Source: an uncultured Acetatifactor sp.
GTDB taxonomy: Bacteria; Bacillota; Clostridia; Lachnospirales; Lachnospiraceae
Length of the DNA: 64,000 bases
Direction: 5' to 3'
NCBI GenBank assembly: GCA_934402315.1
Contig: CAKRTS010000013.1
Coordinates: forward strand, 1-64,000
Part shown: in pieces, positions 44,095 through 52,400 of the stretch
Position numbering within the stretch: the first letter of the stretch is position 1
How the letters are laid out: every line of letters begins with the position of its first letter
The notes under the pieces: model-generated
Seen by the model: only the letters and a program-made list of their open reading frames with translations
The model's database searches: none
Told to the model about the DNA's origin: nothing
Program-made: the position numbers and the translations under genes

Positions 44095-44307
44095 ATGAGC
44101 TCAGTAACAAAACAGGCTATTGACTTGATGGAAATTTTACCAGAAAGTGAACAAAATTTTGCTTTAGAGTTTATAAAAAAACTTGTGATTGCATGGGATC
44201 CTGATTTTACAAAAGTGACGCCATCAGAACGCGCAAAGCTGGAAGAGGCACAAAAGGAAATTGAGAGAGGAGAAACAGTTTCCCATGATGCTGTTAATTG
44301 GGATTGA
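44095..44307 (+). CDS. Antitoxin of the RelE-type pair
   Basis: 70 residues, acidic and helical (AIDLMEILPESEQNFALEFI, then WDPDFTKVTPSERAKLEEA). It begins 23 bp after the toxin with AAAGGAG upstream. Short acidic helical partners of this kind neutralise RelE toxins. The family name is not clear from sequence, so the call depends on the pairing. Confidence 0.7.
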   Translation: MSSVTKQAIDLMEILPESEQNFALEFIKKLVIAWDPDFTKVTPSERAKLEEAQKEIERGETVSHDAVNWD

Positions 44308-44348
44308 TGAGAAAACTGCCTGAAACGGTGGCTTTTTCTGTATCTTTG

Positions 44349-44378
44349 CACCTGCCATTTTGAGGGAGGTGCTTTTTT
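44349..44378 (+). terminator. Terminator after the toxin-antitoxin pair
   Basis: GCACCT (44349-44354) pairs with AGGTGC (44367-44372), followed by TTTTTT. Confidence 0.7.
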
Positions 44379-44819
44379 ATGTAACTTTGCAAATTGAAAG
44401 TACATAATTTGATGTGGAAATGAGTGGTGAAATTGTTGAGCATATATCCGGAAAAGAAGTGAGAAGAATAGCAATCATTTTTGCAGCGAATGCGCAAATA
44501 GTGGTAAGATTGAGGAACCAATAGAGGAGGATAGGGAAAAATGCGATAGGTTGCAGGAAATGTTTGAGGACACTGGCATGAATGAGAATTCATATGGGTG
44601 TAGACAACGAGCATTAGCTAGGGTTAGAACTATCGCATATGCATGTCCATGTTGTGAAAAGGGGATGAAATATAAGGAAAAATATCCGTCCATAGTTTTT
44701 TGAAAAAGGAATGATGAAAAGTTGAAGTCTCGAAGTATAGTTTTTTCGTCTCCTTTATGTTATAATTTAAAATTAAGACATCTGTGATGTGGCAGGTTAC
44801 GGTAAAGGAGACGGAAGAT
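44379..44819. other. Intergenic region with a Cys-rich open frame and a promoter
   Basis: No supported gene. A forward frame ending at about 44702 encodes a cysteine-containing stretch (HFCSECANS ... AYACPCCEKG) but has no start codon with a ribosome site upstream; it may be a decayed gene. TATAAT at 44761-44766 is a plausible -10 for the GNAT gene; no good -35 pairs with it. Confidence 0.35.
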
Positions 44820-45659
44820 ATGAGGTGTGAGTTGCTGTCACCCGGTGAACTGGCTGACTGGGCGGCCTGCATTCCGCAGGAGCTATTCGTGGAGCTGATG
44901 AACCGGAGAGAAGGGCTGTACGCGCTTGGCGTCCGCTTTCTGGACGAAGCGCAGGGTGCGCTTGTATGGGAGGAAGACGAGCAGGGCGCTGCGTTGGAGA
45001 GCATATATGTCAGACCGCAGGCAAGGCGCCTCGGGCTCGGGAAAGCGTTGATACAGCGTTTCCTGGAGGAGACATGGTGCGGGGAAAGAGAAATTCGCAT
45101 CTCTTATGTGGAAGAGGGAGAGCGTTGTCTGCTGACACCTTTTTTGGAAAACAGCGGCTTCTTTGTTGACACGGCTGTCTTTCCGGCAGGGGCGGTCACA
45201 CTCCGGCGGTTGAACGAGGAACTGCTGCCACAGCTCGGGAACAATAGGAGCGGAATCCGCCCGGTTTATCAGCTTTCCGTAAGGGAGCGGGGCGTATGTG
45301 AGAAATGGTTAAGGGAGCAGCTTGCTCTGCCGATGAAACCGTATCTTTCCACAGAACCGGCGAGCTTTGCGGCGATAAGGGGCGGCGAAGTGCAGGGAGC
45401 AGTGCTCTTGCGGAGGCAGGATGAAGGAATTACGCTGGATTATTGCTGGATCATGCAGAGCAATCCGTTGGTGCTTGCGAAGCTGCTTGCCTGTGCGATC
45501 GAGCATCTGGATGAATTATATGCGCCGGAGACGATTGTGCGGATGACGCTTTCCACAGCACAGGCGCAGACGCTGTTTGAGCGGCTTTTCGGACAGGCAG
45601 AGGAGACGACGTATTTTTGCAGCGGAGTTTATGTAAATGACAGAGAACAAGGGGGATGA
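44820..45659 (+). CDS. GNAT family N-acetyltransferase
   Basis: 279 residues. The N-terminal half is a GNAT domain with the acetyl-CoA loop in YVRPQARRLGLGKALIQRFL; the C-terminal half (about 150-275) looks like a second, weaker GNAT-like fold. The substrate is unknown. The ATG at 44820 has AAAGGAG nine bases upstream; the frame is open back to 44784. The stop overlaps the first ATG of the calpain-like gene (ATGA), so the two are probably co-translated. Confidence 0.75.
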   Translation: MRCELLSPGELADWAACIPQELFVELMNRREGLYALGVRFLDEAQGALVWEEDEQGAALESIYVRPQARRLGLGKALIQRFLEETWCGEREIRISYVEEGERCLLTPFLENSGFFVDTAVFPAGAVTLRRLNEELLPQLGNNRSGIRPVYQLSVRERGVCEKWLREQLALPMKPYLSTEPASFAAIRGGEVQGAVLLRRQDEGITLDYCWIMQSNPLVLAKLLACAIEHLDELYAPETIVRMTLSTAQAQTLFERLFGQAEETTYFCSGVYVNDREQGG

Positions 45660-45661
45660 GA

Positions 45662-47995
45662 ATGGGAAAGACAGGTATCATGGGGAATCAGTTGCAGAAG
45701 GAGCAGGAACACAAGCTCCAGATCAACACGCAGGAGCAGCAGACGGTAGAGACGACGGCGTTTGACGAGCGGTTTTTACAGCAGACGCAGGAAGCCTATG
45801 CGAACCAGACGGCAGAGCCGGATTCGCTCGCGTTATATAGGGAAAAGACTGCGGAAATGAAGGATACTGCCGAGCTTGGAGGGACATCCGGAAAGGGAAC
45901 AAAGAGCATCAATGCCGAGAAGAAGGAGAAGATCCGCAGAAGTAAGGCGTTGACAAGCAAGGCAACTGCCTATACAGAAGAAATTTACACACAGCTGGCG
46001 CAGGTTCAGCAGGAGACGACAAAAAATGATCCTGAGCTTCAGCTTCGGTTTCTGGAACAATACCGTTTTACGCCGCAAATGTTTGTGAGCAGCAATATCC
46101 GTGCAAATTTTAAGGAATATGTGAGTCTGGTCAGCAGTTACTACAAGCTCCAGAGATTGTATGAGGACGGCGAGGATGCGGCGGGCATGCAGCGGTTGGA
46201 GGCACTTGCACCGGTCATGGAGGCATTTACACACAGACTTTCGGTGTACTGTCAACAGAACAGAGTTTTCCTGAGCGGGGAAATTTTAGCCGATAAACAA
46301 AAGGCATCACAGCTGACACAGCAGGACATAGATAACTGGTACGGGCTGGTCAGTGAGTATGAGCCGGAGACAGCAGAGCTTCCGGCAGCGCCAGAGGAGC
46401 AGCTGACGGCAGAGGAGATGCAGCAGGTTTGCGCCCAGATCCATCTGTTGCGGGAGGATGCCGAGGCAGATCCGAACAGCGATCCGGCATGGCTGGAGGA
46501 TCTGCGGCTGAGAGAGCAACGCTATCAGGCCTATTATCTCCTGGCAGCCAAAAAGGCCGAACTGGCAGGCGGCGGGGACACGGCGGAGCTGGAGCAGACG
46601 ATCCGGGAACTACAGGAGGATGTCAGGAGGCTGGAACTGCGGAAACTGCGCATGGAACTGGGAATGCCGCAGGCCGGGCAGCAGACAGAGACTGTCCGCC
46701 GGACAAGAGAAGAAGCTATCTCCACGGATTCGGATAAGCTAAGTTACCAGTCAAGAGACCGTTTGGCGGCATTGAACCGCAGTTTGCAGGAGGCGGGCGG
46801 ATCGCCGGATACGGTGGCGTTGATCGGGCAGTATGTACAGGGAACCAGATACCGGGTCGGCTATACCCGGGAAAGAGAGAATCTGCAGGCGGCGCGGAAA
46901 GCGGTTGAGAAGGCTTTGCAGCAGGAGAATAATGAACAGATCCGCACGGCACTTTTGGGGGTCAAGTCCTATTTTGACACAATGACAAACGGCACACTGG
47001 TGGTCCCGGAGGGGGCGGAGATCCTTGACTTTCGGAATAAGCGGCCGGAAGAGGCCGGTACGGGCCAAAGTGGGTCTACGCGCAACGCCCTGATCCGCAA
47101 GCTGACGTATTGGAGTGACCAGAAGGATACACCGTTGTTTGCCCATGAGCCCACGGTCAATGACCTGAAGCAGCGTCTGGTTTCCAACTGTTACATGATG
47201 GCATCCGTTGCCGGACTGGTGGAGTTTTCACCGGAGATCCTGAAAAGCTGTATCGTGGATGAGGGGGACAGTGTGGTGGTCCGGCTCTATGAGAGAAGGG
47301 TGGTCGAGAAGGCAAAGGAACAGCCTGAGGAAGAAACGTCTGTGGAGGAATTGACGGAGGGAGAGTTACAGGAAGACCAGTTGGGGAAAGATCTGCTGAA
47401 TGGCTTTGAAGTGGTGGATGACTTCGAAGAGACGGAATTGGCACCGATCTATGTGCGTGTCAGCAAGGAGATTCCCCGGATTGCCGGTGCGGATGCATTG
47501 TCTTCCGGTGCGCTCTGGATGCAGATGATAGAGAAGGCGTGTGCATTTGTGGGAAGAAATGGGGTCAAGGGCTACCAGTCACTCTGGTACGGCGAGGTCG
47601 GATCGTTTCTGGAGCGGCTCCTTGGGATCTCCAAGGAGCCGGTGGGCACGGAGGACGAAGACGCTTTGTTCGAAGAGATCCGCACCGCCAAAGAGCGTGG
47701 TTATGTCTATCATGCCGGATCGAAGGGCACAGCAGGCAAGGAGGACGGTCTGAACGGTGGGCACGCCTATACGGTCATGGGGGCGAAAGAGATTGACGGG
47801 AAGAAGTGCATTCTCTTAAGAAACCCCTACAGTACCTTTTCCCTCCAGTATCAGGAGAACGGCGAGAAGACCAGAACCGGCGACCTGATCAATGTCTCCT
47901 CGGACGAGACCTACGGACAGTTCTATATCGAGGTATCGGATTTCGTCAGAACATTCGAACGGGTGAGCCGTACCAATATCGCCGCAGGGACATAG
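45662..47995 (+). CDS. Calpain-like cysteine protease domain protein
   Basis: 777 residues with no signal peptide. The N-terminal 490 are helical and charged, with predicted coiled coils (about 285-335) and many Gln/Glu. The C-terminal 280 carry a papain/calpain-type triad: Cys510 in LVSNCYMMASVAGLV, His701 in GGHAYTVMGAKEI and Asn721 in ILLRNPYSTF. The order and wording of these blocks match calpain-family proteases (DCW.., GHAY.., LRNPW..) better than other papain-like enzymes. An acidic insertion (about 555-605) lies between them. Start at ATG 45662, six bases after GGGGG; the ATG at 45656 overlaps the GNAT stop. Role and substrate are unknown; a self-directed, phage-defence or effector protease are all possible. 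Confidence 0.72.
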   Translation: MGKTGIMGNQLQKEQEHKLQINTQEQQTVETTAFDERFLQQTQEAYANQTAEPDSLALYREKTAEMKDTAELGGTSGKGTKSINAEKKEKIRRSKALTSKATAYTEEIYTQLAQVQQETTKNDPELQLRFLEQYRFTPQMFVSSNIRANFKEYVSLVSSYYKLQRLYEDGEDAAGMQRLEALAPVMEAFTHRLSVYCQQNRVFLSGEILADKQKASQLTQQDIDNWYGLVSEYEPETAELPAAPEEQLTAEEMQQVCAQIHLLREDAEADPNSDPAWLEDLRLREQRYQAYYLLAAKKAELAGGGDTAELEQTIRELQEDVRRLELRKLRMELGMPQAGQQTETVRRTREEAISTDSDKLSYQSRDRLAALNRSLQEAGGSPDTVALIGQYVQGTRYRVGYTRERENLQAARKAVEKALQQENNEQIRTALLGVKSYFDTMTNGTLVVPEGAEILDFRNKRPEEAGTGQSGSTRNALIRKLTYWSDQKDTPLFAHEPTVNDLKQRLVSNCYMMASVAGLVEFSPEILKSCIVDEGDSVVVRLYERRVVEKAKEQPEEETSVEELTEGELQEDQLGKDLLNGFEVVDDFEETELAPIYVRVSKEIPRIAGADALSSGALWMQMIEKACAFVGRNGVKGYQSLWYGEVGSFLERLLGISKEPVGTEDEDALFEEIRTAKERGYVYHAGSKGTAGKEDGLNGGHAYTVMGAKEIDGKKCILLRNPYSTFSLQYQENGEKTRTGDLINVSSDETYGQFYIEVSDFVRTFERVSRTNIAAGT

Positions 47996-48017
47996 CTTTT
48001 GTCCCGGCGAACATAAA

Positions 48018-48045
48018 AACAGCCCGGACGATTGCCCGGGCTGTT
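48018..48045. terminator. Bidirectional terminator
   Basis: AACAGCCCGG (48018-48027) pairs with CCGGGCTGTT (48036-48045), flanked by A-rich and T-rich sides, serving the calpain-like gene and possibly the reverse-strand remnant. Confidence 0.8.
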
Positions 48046-48145
48046 TCTCCCTGCAGGGGACGTATATGGCTTTGCCGCTGACATACTGCTGAACAAGTTC
48101 AAGTACTTCCTTCGGCAGAATTTCTTCTGCACGTAAATAGCTCAT
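48035..48145 (-). pseudogene. Truncated CD3324-like gene
   Basis: On the reverse strand, a good AGGAGGA site precedes an ATG at 48145 and codes about 37 residues beginning MSYLRAEEILPKEVLELVQQ, then GKAIYVPCREKQ. This matches the N-terminus of CD3324-type small Mor-like helix-turn-helix proteins (about 85 residues). The helix-turn-helix half is gone: the frame runs into the terminator and the 3' end of the calpain-like gene without a family match. Confidence 0.6.
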
Positions 48146-48421
48146 GATTATCCTCCTATAATGACTGTAAGGATTCATCTGAGCTCACTGTTCAGTTTTA
48201 TTGTAAGCTCAGACTACTGAGCCAGAACATATCTTTTTCTCATATATAGAGTTCTCCCTTCCATTTTTTTCTATCATATCATCGGAGATGAGAAAAACAC
48301 AAGCCCAAGAACAGTTAGAATGAAAAATGTTCTAAAATATATGGTAGAATATTGCCTAACAAATGAGCTTGACGACCGACTATATAGATGAAAGCATTGA
48401 TCAATCGCTTGGAGAAACCAT

Positions 48422-49054
48422 ATGAAGAGGCATGAATTATTAAAATATTTTGACGGAGAACTGTTGGATAAGCTGTTTGGGTTTTGCTATGCCCGCACCA
48501 GCGACAGCTATGAGGCACAGGAGCTTTGCTCGGATATTATTTTTGCACTGGTAAAGGCAGCGCATTCGGAGGGAGAAATTTCGAGTCTGTATTCCTTCAT
48601 CTGGAAAGTGGCAAGGAATGTATACGCCGATTTCTCAGCCAACAGAAGAAAGCGGGCAGATGCATTCTATGAGGGAGATGCCGATGAGATTTTTGCGGTC
48701 ATTGCGGACGAAGCGCCGGACACTGACAGCGCAGAAAGGATCGGTGCGATCTATCGCAGAATTGCTTTTCTTACAAAGGCATACCGCGAGGTGATGATCC
48801 TGTACTACATAGATGGTCTGTCTACCGCAGAGATAGCGGAGCGTCTGAATACCAGCGAGGTCGCTGTACGTCAAAGATTATTTTCAGCCAGACAGAAAGT
48901 AAGAAGCGAGGTAGAGACTATGACAGAAATGAATGAACGGCCGTTGGCACTTGACGAAAAGGAATATGTAATCTGGGGAGCGGGCGATCCCATGTGGGGA
49001 GACCCAAGAGAGGTCTCCACGAGAATGTTTTCAAAGCACATCGTCTGGCTTTGC
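48422..49054 (+). pseudogene. Sigma-70 family gene, 5' part, interrupted by a transposon
   Basis: 211 codons up to the insertion, then five codons of transposon sequence and a stop at 49072. Region 2 is near 15-75 (YEAQELCSDIIFALVKA, WKVARNVYADF) and region 4 near 130-170 (YREVMILYYIDGLSTAEIAE, RLNTSEVAVRQRL). The next part (WGAGDPMWGDPREVSTRMFS, KHIVWLC) is the junction to a large C-terminal half now at 52401. The full gene would encode 541 residues. Both sigma regions remain whole, so the shortened product could still bind polymerase but lacks its probable regulatory half. Confidence 0.9.
49049..49054. repeat. Target site duplication, left copy
   Basis: CTTTGC, identical to 52395-52400. 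The copies flank the transposon; the reading frame is restored when one copy and the element are removed. Confidence 0.9.
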
Positions 49055-49209
49055 TGTTGTTTTGCAAATTAAATGATGCTCTGTTTGCTACATTAAATGA
49101 TGCCGTTCATGCTTGAAGAGAAACCCTTTGTCAGATTGTTTTCACCTGATTATGCAGATTATCTGAGTTTTAAAAATCCTCCCTCAAAGTATTTGAGGGA
49201 GGCGCTGAA

Positions 49210-49515
49210 TCAGTGCTGCCCAAAACTGCGTAGGGCTTCTGCTATTGTAACGGCATCGGTAACAGAAACAAAACCGGACAGTTTTTCGGTGTTCCAGAAG
49301 GTATCTGCCCAGCCTGCCAGACCGCATCCGACATCAATGGAAGGGATGCATAGACAGAGTCCAGCGGAAGACTCCCCAAGAATTGAGTGGAAGGATGACC
49401 CGCGTCCACTGATTAATAGTTCCCAGAAGCTGCCTTCATCGTGGAGCAGTTCCCAGCTTCCGGTCCATTCCTGAAAATAGTCATTCTCGTAGGTATGTCT
49501 GCATGTAAATTCCAT
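49210..49515 (-). CDS. Small uncharacterised transposon protein
   Basis: 101 residues with AGGAGGT four bases before its ATG, starting 9 bp after the ATPase stop, so it is a real gene and the last of the transposon operon. It has several Trp and Gly residues and no family I recognise. It could be a cargo or an accessory transposition protein. Confidence 0.65.
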   Translation of the reverse strand: MEFTCRHTYENDYFQEWTGSWELLHDEGSFWELLISGRGSSFHSILGESSAGLCLCIPSIDVGCGLAGWADTFWNTEKLSGFVSVTDAVTIAEALRSFGQH

Positions 49516-49524
49516 ACGTACCTC

Positions 49525-50331
49525 CTATCCCAGTTCGCAGTCACTGACTGCCTGCATGACGATGTCTGCTGTAATAAACTCCGCTTTGCTGCTGTCACCT
49601 ATGAGCAGGCTGGCATTGCAGAACTTGTTGATCAGACGCGCAGTCCCGTCAGCAGCATTCAGGACAGCTTCCATTGCAGCAGCTTCAAAGACGGTCTGGT
49701 TACAGCCGGCACCTTTTAATTTTTCGGAAATGTAATAACGCCCTTCGTCTTTGGACATACCCTCCAGGTTATAGTTCATGACAATCCGCTGGCGGAGAGG
49801 TTCGTGGACACCAAGATTTAAGGTAGCATTGAGCTTGGGGAGACCGGCAAGCAGTATCACTGCCCGGTCTCTGGAATCCATTTCGAAATTGAAAAGGATC
49901 TTCAGATCATTCAGGATGGCATTATTGATGTAGTTGGCTTCATCTATGATGATGACCGGAGTCTTGCGCTTTTCAACGGAAAGGCGGGTTATTTCCTCCT
50001 GAATCATCCGGAAGTTATCGGGTTTTTTATAGGCAGGCTCTGCCCCCAGTTCCCGTACGAGATTCCGGTAGAAATCGTTTGCCGTAAGAGTGGAAAGGCT
50101 GGAATACACAACCCGGTATAAAGAAGGATTGAGTTCCCTTGACCAGTTTCTTATGACCGTGGTTTTGCCACGACCGGGGCTGCCGGTCAGAAGACCAAAC
50201 CCTTTGGTTTTTGCAAGATAGTCAAGCCGGAATAACGACTCCCTGTATTCTGCAGTATCCACAAGTATCTCTTTGGAATTCCTGATAAACGGATTGAATT
50301 CCAGACCGTATCTTGTAAAGTAATCCATCAT
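49525..50331 (-). CDS. TnsC/ExeA-like AAA+ ATPase
   Basis: 268 residues. GLLTGSPGRGKTTVIRNW contains Walker A (GSPGRGKT, about 52-59), VIIIDEANYINN is Walker B, and LPKLNATL with a later LRQRIVMNY holds sensor and arginine-finger positions. Such ATPases are the target-selecting partners of TnsB-type transposases. It overlaps the transposase stop in an ATGA arrangement and is coupled to it. Confidence 0.87.
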   Translation of the reverse strand: MMDYFTRYGLEFNPFIRNSKEILVDTAEYRESLFRLDYLAKTKGFGLLTGSPGRGKTTVIRNWSRELNPSLYRVVYSSLSTLTANDFYRNLVRELGAEPAYKKPDNFRMIQEEITRLSVEKRKTPVIIIDEANYINNAILNDLKILFNFEMDSRDRAVILLAGLPKLNATLNLGVHEPLRQRIVMNYNLEGMSKDEGRYYISEKLKGAGCNQTVFEAAAMEAVLNAADGTARLINKFCNASLLIGDSSKAEFITADIVMQAVSDCELG

Positions 50332-51572
50332 TCCTCACCTCTGCATAAGTGTACTTTCCCGCGCTTAACAAAGGCATTTTCCGTTTTGTTAAGCAGGCGG
50401 ATTGGAGTGAGCGTGCCGTCAGCCTCGACAACAAAAAGGTCTTTTAAATCAGCAGAATACCGGAGGCGGATGTGCTGCTTTGCAAAGCGGCAGTCCACTT
50501 CGTATTCCACCTGGTCAATGGTAATCACGCTGTCAGCCGAGACTTTCCGCCCGATTTCAAGAAGAAAGCTGTGCCCGATCTCTTCCTCGGAGAGCCGGTG
50601 GAACAGATTCGGTTCCGAGAAATATCTGTCCTGCGGGGACATCCCCTTGAGAGAGGAATGCGGTGACTGGTTATAGGTCTGTACATAGGCAAACAGATTT
50701 TCCTTAAGCTCTTCCAGTGAATGGAATTCCCGGATATCAAGGCTGGCCATCCACTGGTCCTTCATGGTACGGAACCAGCGCTCGATTTTTGCTTTCTGTG
50801 TCGGAGTGTAGGGCTGGTCATAATGAATGACAGAACCGATACGGGCTGCAAGCAGCTCCATCTGCCTGTTCTTGTAGCTTTTACCATTGTCAAAGTTAAA
50901 AAGCTGCGGGCGACCGTATTTGGCAACGGCAGACCTGATCACCGACATGAGATTTACAAAGTTATCATGAAAAAAGACATCAATGCCGACGATGAAGCGG
51001 CTTGCATCATCAATTAGTGCAATGATATATACCCTGTGCTTTTTGCCATCGACCGTTTTCAGATAAGGTCCGACGCTGGAATCCCCGCACCAGACTTCGT
51101 TGATGTGGGGTCTTTCGTAACGGCGCATATCGGGATTTGTGGTAGTCTTAAGCTGGACTGCCAGCTGGTTGACATAGCGGTTAATGGTGGATTCCGATAT
51201 TTCCCCACTTTTGATGCTGCCATTGTCCCGAAGCTGTCTGAAAATGGCTGAGGCAGACATACGGGGATAATTCTCTTTCAGATAGCGGATTTGTTCCTGA
51301 AGATCGTCATCAAGCTTCCTTGGCCTGCCTTCGTCAACGCGTCCCTGCGGAATGAGTGCATCAAAACCGCCCCTGCGGTAGTTGCGGCACCATCGTTCAA
51401 TCGTGGCGGGTGCAAAGTGCTTGAGTGTGCCGTCAGGAGCAATGGTTCCTTTGTTTGAGGCATCACGATAAAAGGCTTCCAGAGAGGAGTAGTTTTCCGG
51501 AAGTCCAGAGAGGACTGGCGATATCACTGAGTAGCGCATCAGGGCAATATCATGCTGTTTTTCCTGATCCAT
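50328..51572 (-). CDS. DDE-type (TnsB/Mu-like) transposase
   Basis: 414 residues. Helix-turn-helix regions occupy about 35-150 (APATIERWCRNYRRGGFDAL, ISESTINRYVNQL). The RNase H-like catalytic core follows with Asp in EVWCGDSSVGPYLK, Asp in LFNFDNGKSYKNRQ and Glu in KAKIERWFRTMKDQW, and a C-terminal beta-barrel (VITIDQVEYEVDCRFA). It is preceded by GGAGG and overlaps the ATPase gene. The DDE arrangement and ATPase partner place it with TnsB/TniA/IS481-like enzymes. Confidence 0.9.
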   Translation of the reverse strand: MDQEKQHDIALMRYSVISPVLSGLPENYSSLEAFYRDASNKGTIAPDGTLKHFAPATIERWCRNYRRGGFDALIPQGRVDEGRPRKLDDDLQEQIRYLKENYPRMSASAIFRQLRDNGSIKSGEISESTINRYVNQLAVQLKTTTNPDMRRYERPHINEVWCGDSSVGPYLKTVDGKKHRVYIIALIDDASRFIVGIDVFFHDNFVNLMSVIRSAVAKYGRPQLFNFDNGKSYKNRQMELLAARIGSVIHYDQPYTPTQKAKIERWFRTMKDQWMASLDIREFHSLEELKENLFAYVQTYNQSPHSSLKGMSPQDRYFSEPNLFHRLSEEEIGHSFLLEIGRKVSADSVITIDQVEYEVDCRFAKQHIRLRYSADLKDLFVVEADGTLTPIRLLNKTENAFVKRGKVHLCRGEE

Positions 51573-51630
51573 AAGCGGATCCTCCTTTCCTTTTTCCTTA
51601 AGTATAAAGAGTTTATGGAGCAGGGTCGTG

Positions 51631-52158
51631 TCAGGTTATGTGGTATCTGAAAAAAAGAAGATTCGGGGTGCGGTGAATCTGCATGAACTGCCTGCAGAAA
51701 GTGCGGAGACAGTTTCCGACCAGATCAGAAACGGGGTGGAGAGAAATGCGCTCTGACAAGAGTTTCTGTTTCCAGTGTCTTAAATACTGACGAATCACAT
51801 ACCGGAAGCTGCTTTCGTCAACGGAATCCATGTTTCTGAGTCCTTCAGCGGTTGGACGGTCGCTTTCATATGCATCGATGACAGAGATAGGATCCTTTAA
51901 GGACAACTGGGAATAGGGAACCATGGAGGAAAGCAGTAAGGCATGAGTCTTTCCACAGGATTCACAACGAACCCTGCAGATGCGAAAGCAGAGCTTACCA
52001 CCGGGTACTTTGATGCAGCGGTGATAGTAAGCATGGACAGAAAGGCATCCTGCCTGCCCGCAGGAGCATCTGAGCCGGTGGAGCTGGAGGTTAGCGATTA
52101 CATGATTATAAAAATCTGGAGTTAAAGGATTGCTTTCTTCGACGTAAAGAGTTATCAT
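51631..52158 (-). CDS. DUF6431-type zinc-binding transposon protein
   Basis: 175 residues. Cysteine clusters RCSCGQAGC and RVRCESCGKTH suggest a zinc ribbon; the rest is helical with DSVDESSFRYVIRQYLRHW. I recognise the pattern as DUF6431, usually found beside this transposase pair. It is first in the transposon operon. By position it could play the target-recognition role that TniQ or TnsD has in related elements; that is inference. Confidence 0.65.
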   Translation of the reverse strand: MITLYVEESNPLTPDFYNHVIANLQLHRLRCSCGQAGCLSVHAYYHRCIKVPGGKLCFRICRVRCESCGKTHALLLSSMVPYSQLSLKDPISVIDAYESDRPTAEGLRNMDSVDESSFRYVIRQYLRHWKQKLLSERISLHPVSDLVGNCLRTFCRQFMQIHRTPNLLFFRYHIT

Positions 52159-52202
52159 GGTCTTGCTTTAAACACACGGGCATCGCCGGTGCGTTGAGGG
52201 TT

Positions 52203-52247
52203 GAGGCAGGAAACCGAACTTTGGTCGGGGAGGTTCCTGCCTCTTTT
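52203..52247 (+). terminator. Terminator near the right end of the transposon
   Basis: A 10-bp perfect stem (GAGGCAGGAA at 52203-52212, TTCCTGCCTC at 52234-52243) followed by TTTT on the forward strand. Confidence 0.7.
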
Positions 52248-52394
52248 ATACCAACAGTTACAAGACTATGATAATACAAGAAGGCACAGGATAAAACAAT
52301 CTGAAGGAAAATGGGTCAGATTAATTTATGCGGTACCTTCTTTTAATTTGCCTGAAAGAAGAAAAATCGGGAGCAGGTAAATTTGCGAATAACA

Positions 52395-52400
52395 CTTTGC
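52395..52400. repeat. Target site duplication, right copy
   Basis: CTTTGC, matching 49049-49054. Confidence 0.9.

Larger units (their letters stand above)
49055..52394 (-). mobile_element. 3340-bp TnsB/TnsC-like transposon with a DUF6431 gene
   Basis: The element is bounded by a 6-bp duplication. Its ends are related inverted sequences: TGTTGTTTTGCAAATTAA at the left and TGTTATTCGCAAATTTAC at the right read inward. Both ends carry extra copies of the inner motif. At the left TTAAATGATGC is at 49069-49079 and 49093-49103; at the right GCAAATT-type blocks are repeated, as at Tn7/Tn5053/IS21-type ends. It encodes, all on the reverse strand, a DUF6431 protein, a DDE transposase, an AAA ATPase and a small unknown protein. 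A hairpin with a T run at 52203-52247 could block forward transcription near the right end. Confidence 0.88.

Noticed and set aside
44456..44702. Small cysteine-rich gene
   Set aside because: No start codon with a ribosome site; kept only as a possible remnant.
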